From a virus, in the IMG/VR virus record IMGVR_UViG_3300030085_000334, positions 1-22,013 of that record: a stretch of DNA of 22,013 nt. One strand, 5' to 3'. Shown in pieces: positions 21,917-22,013 of this stretch. Numbering within the stretch: the stretch's first letter is position 1; every line of letters starts with the position of its first letter. The notes below the pieces were generated by a model. That model ran no database searches. It had not been told where the DNA came from and saw only the letters and a list, made by a program, of their open reading frames with translations. The position numbers were made by a program, and so were the translations under genes.

Positions 21917-22011
21917 TATATGCTCCTCTGTACATATCGTGTATACCAAACTTGTGGTGGAGATTTTGCTTTCGATGTTATACGACTTTCAAGCCTTGCA
22001 TCCTGCCAACA
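21916..22011 (-). CDS. C-terminal end of a gene entering from the right edge
   Basis: One minus-strand frame is open from the edge to TAA 21918-21916. Its last residues read WQDARLESRITSK, then PPQVWYTRYVQRSI. The stop overlaps the next ATG (TAATG), as at most junctions here, and the other two frames close within 40 bases. About 31 residues are too few to identify the protein. Confidence 0.5.
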   Translation of the reverse strand, partial: CWQDARLESRITSKAKSPPQVWYTRYVQRSI

Positions 22012-22013
22012 AT

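Noticed and set aside
1-22013. tRNA genes, insertion sequences, integrase or attachment sites
   Set aside because: No cloverleaf, terminal inverted repeats with a transposase, or integrase-like gene was found; coding density leaves only the gap at 17731-17840.

Overview
This window looks like part of the genome of a lytic, AT-rich marine-type tailed phage. The strongest evidence is a full set of virion genes on the left (tail-fibre-like proteins and very large virion or ejection-type proteins) and a replication and nucleotide-metabolism block on the right. The right block holds a T7 endonuclease I homologue, a DUF3310 protein (the domain of T7 gp1.7 nucleotide kinase), a cobalamin-dependent (class II) ribonucleotide reductase and a PD-(D/E)XK-type nuclease. 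A podovirus related to the T7-like phages of marine alphaproteobacteria is the best guess. Host and morphology are inferences. No integrase, repressor, transposase, tRNA, CRISPR array or cellular gene is visible.

Layout. (1) 2-7328, plus strand: the tail-fibre region. It begins with the C-terminal part of a long repetitive fibre, then a 118-aa protein, then an unusual run of small tail-associated genes, and ends with a 338-aa fibre with a jelly-roll-like binding region. Seven of the small genes are diverged copies of one family. Each carries a conserved middle motif and ends in Gly-Asp-Leu-Ala. Two further genes, both beginning MPYIGK, are also related to each other. The order MPYIGK, type-A, type-B, type-C occurs twice (1700-3406 and 4648-6315), so a four-gene cassette seems to have been duplicated and then diverged. 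(2) 7337-7740: two small genes, one with a membrane segment. (3) 7742-17730: a helix-rich virion block of 445, 140, 180, 844 and 1653 aa, closed by a tiny methionine-rich protein. (4) 17731-17840: the only real intergenic gap, filled by a long near-perfect hairpin between converging gene sets. (5) 17841-22011, minus strand: eight coupled genes plus the end of a ninth that enters from outside the window.

Nearly every junction is ATGA, TAATG or a gap of a few bases, so each half probably works as one translationally coupled operon. In the small-gene array the codons for the conserved C-terminal GDLA supply the GGAG ribosome-binding site of the next gene. Each gene is thus a self-contained exchangeable unit. 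The right block fits a job of degrading and remaking nucleotides for phage DNA: resolvase/nuclease, DUF3310 protein, ribonucleotide reductase and a second nuclease in consecutive overlapping genes.

The most interesting parts are the duplicated, modular small-protein array (1700-6315) and the hairpin at 17763-17827. All functions are read from the sequence alone.
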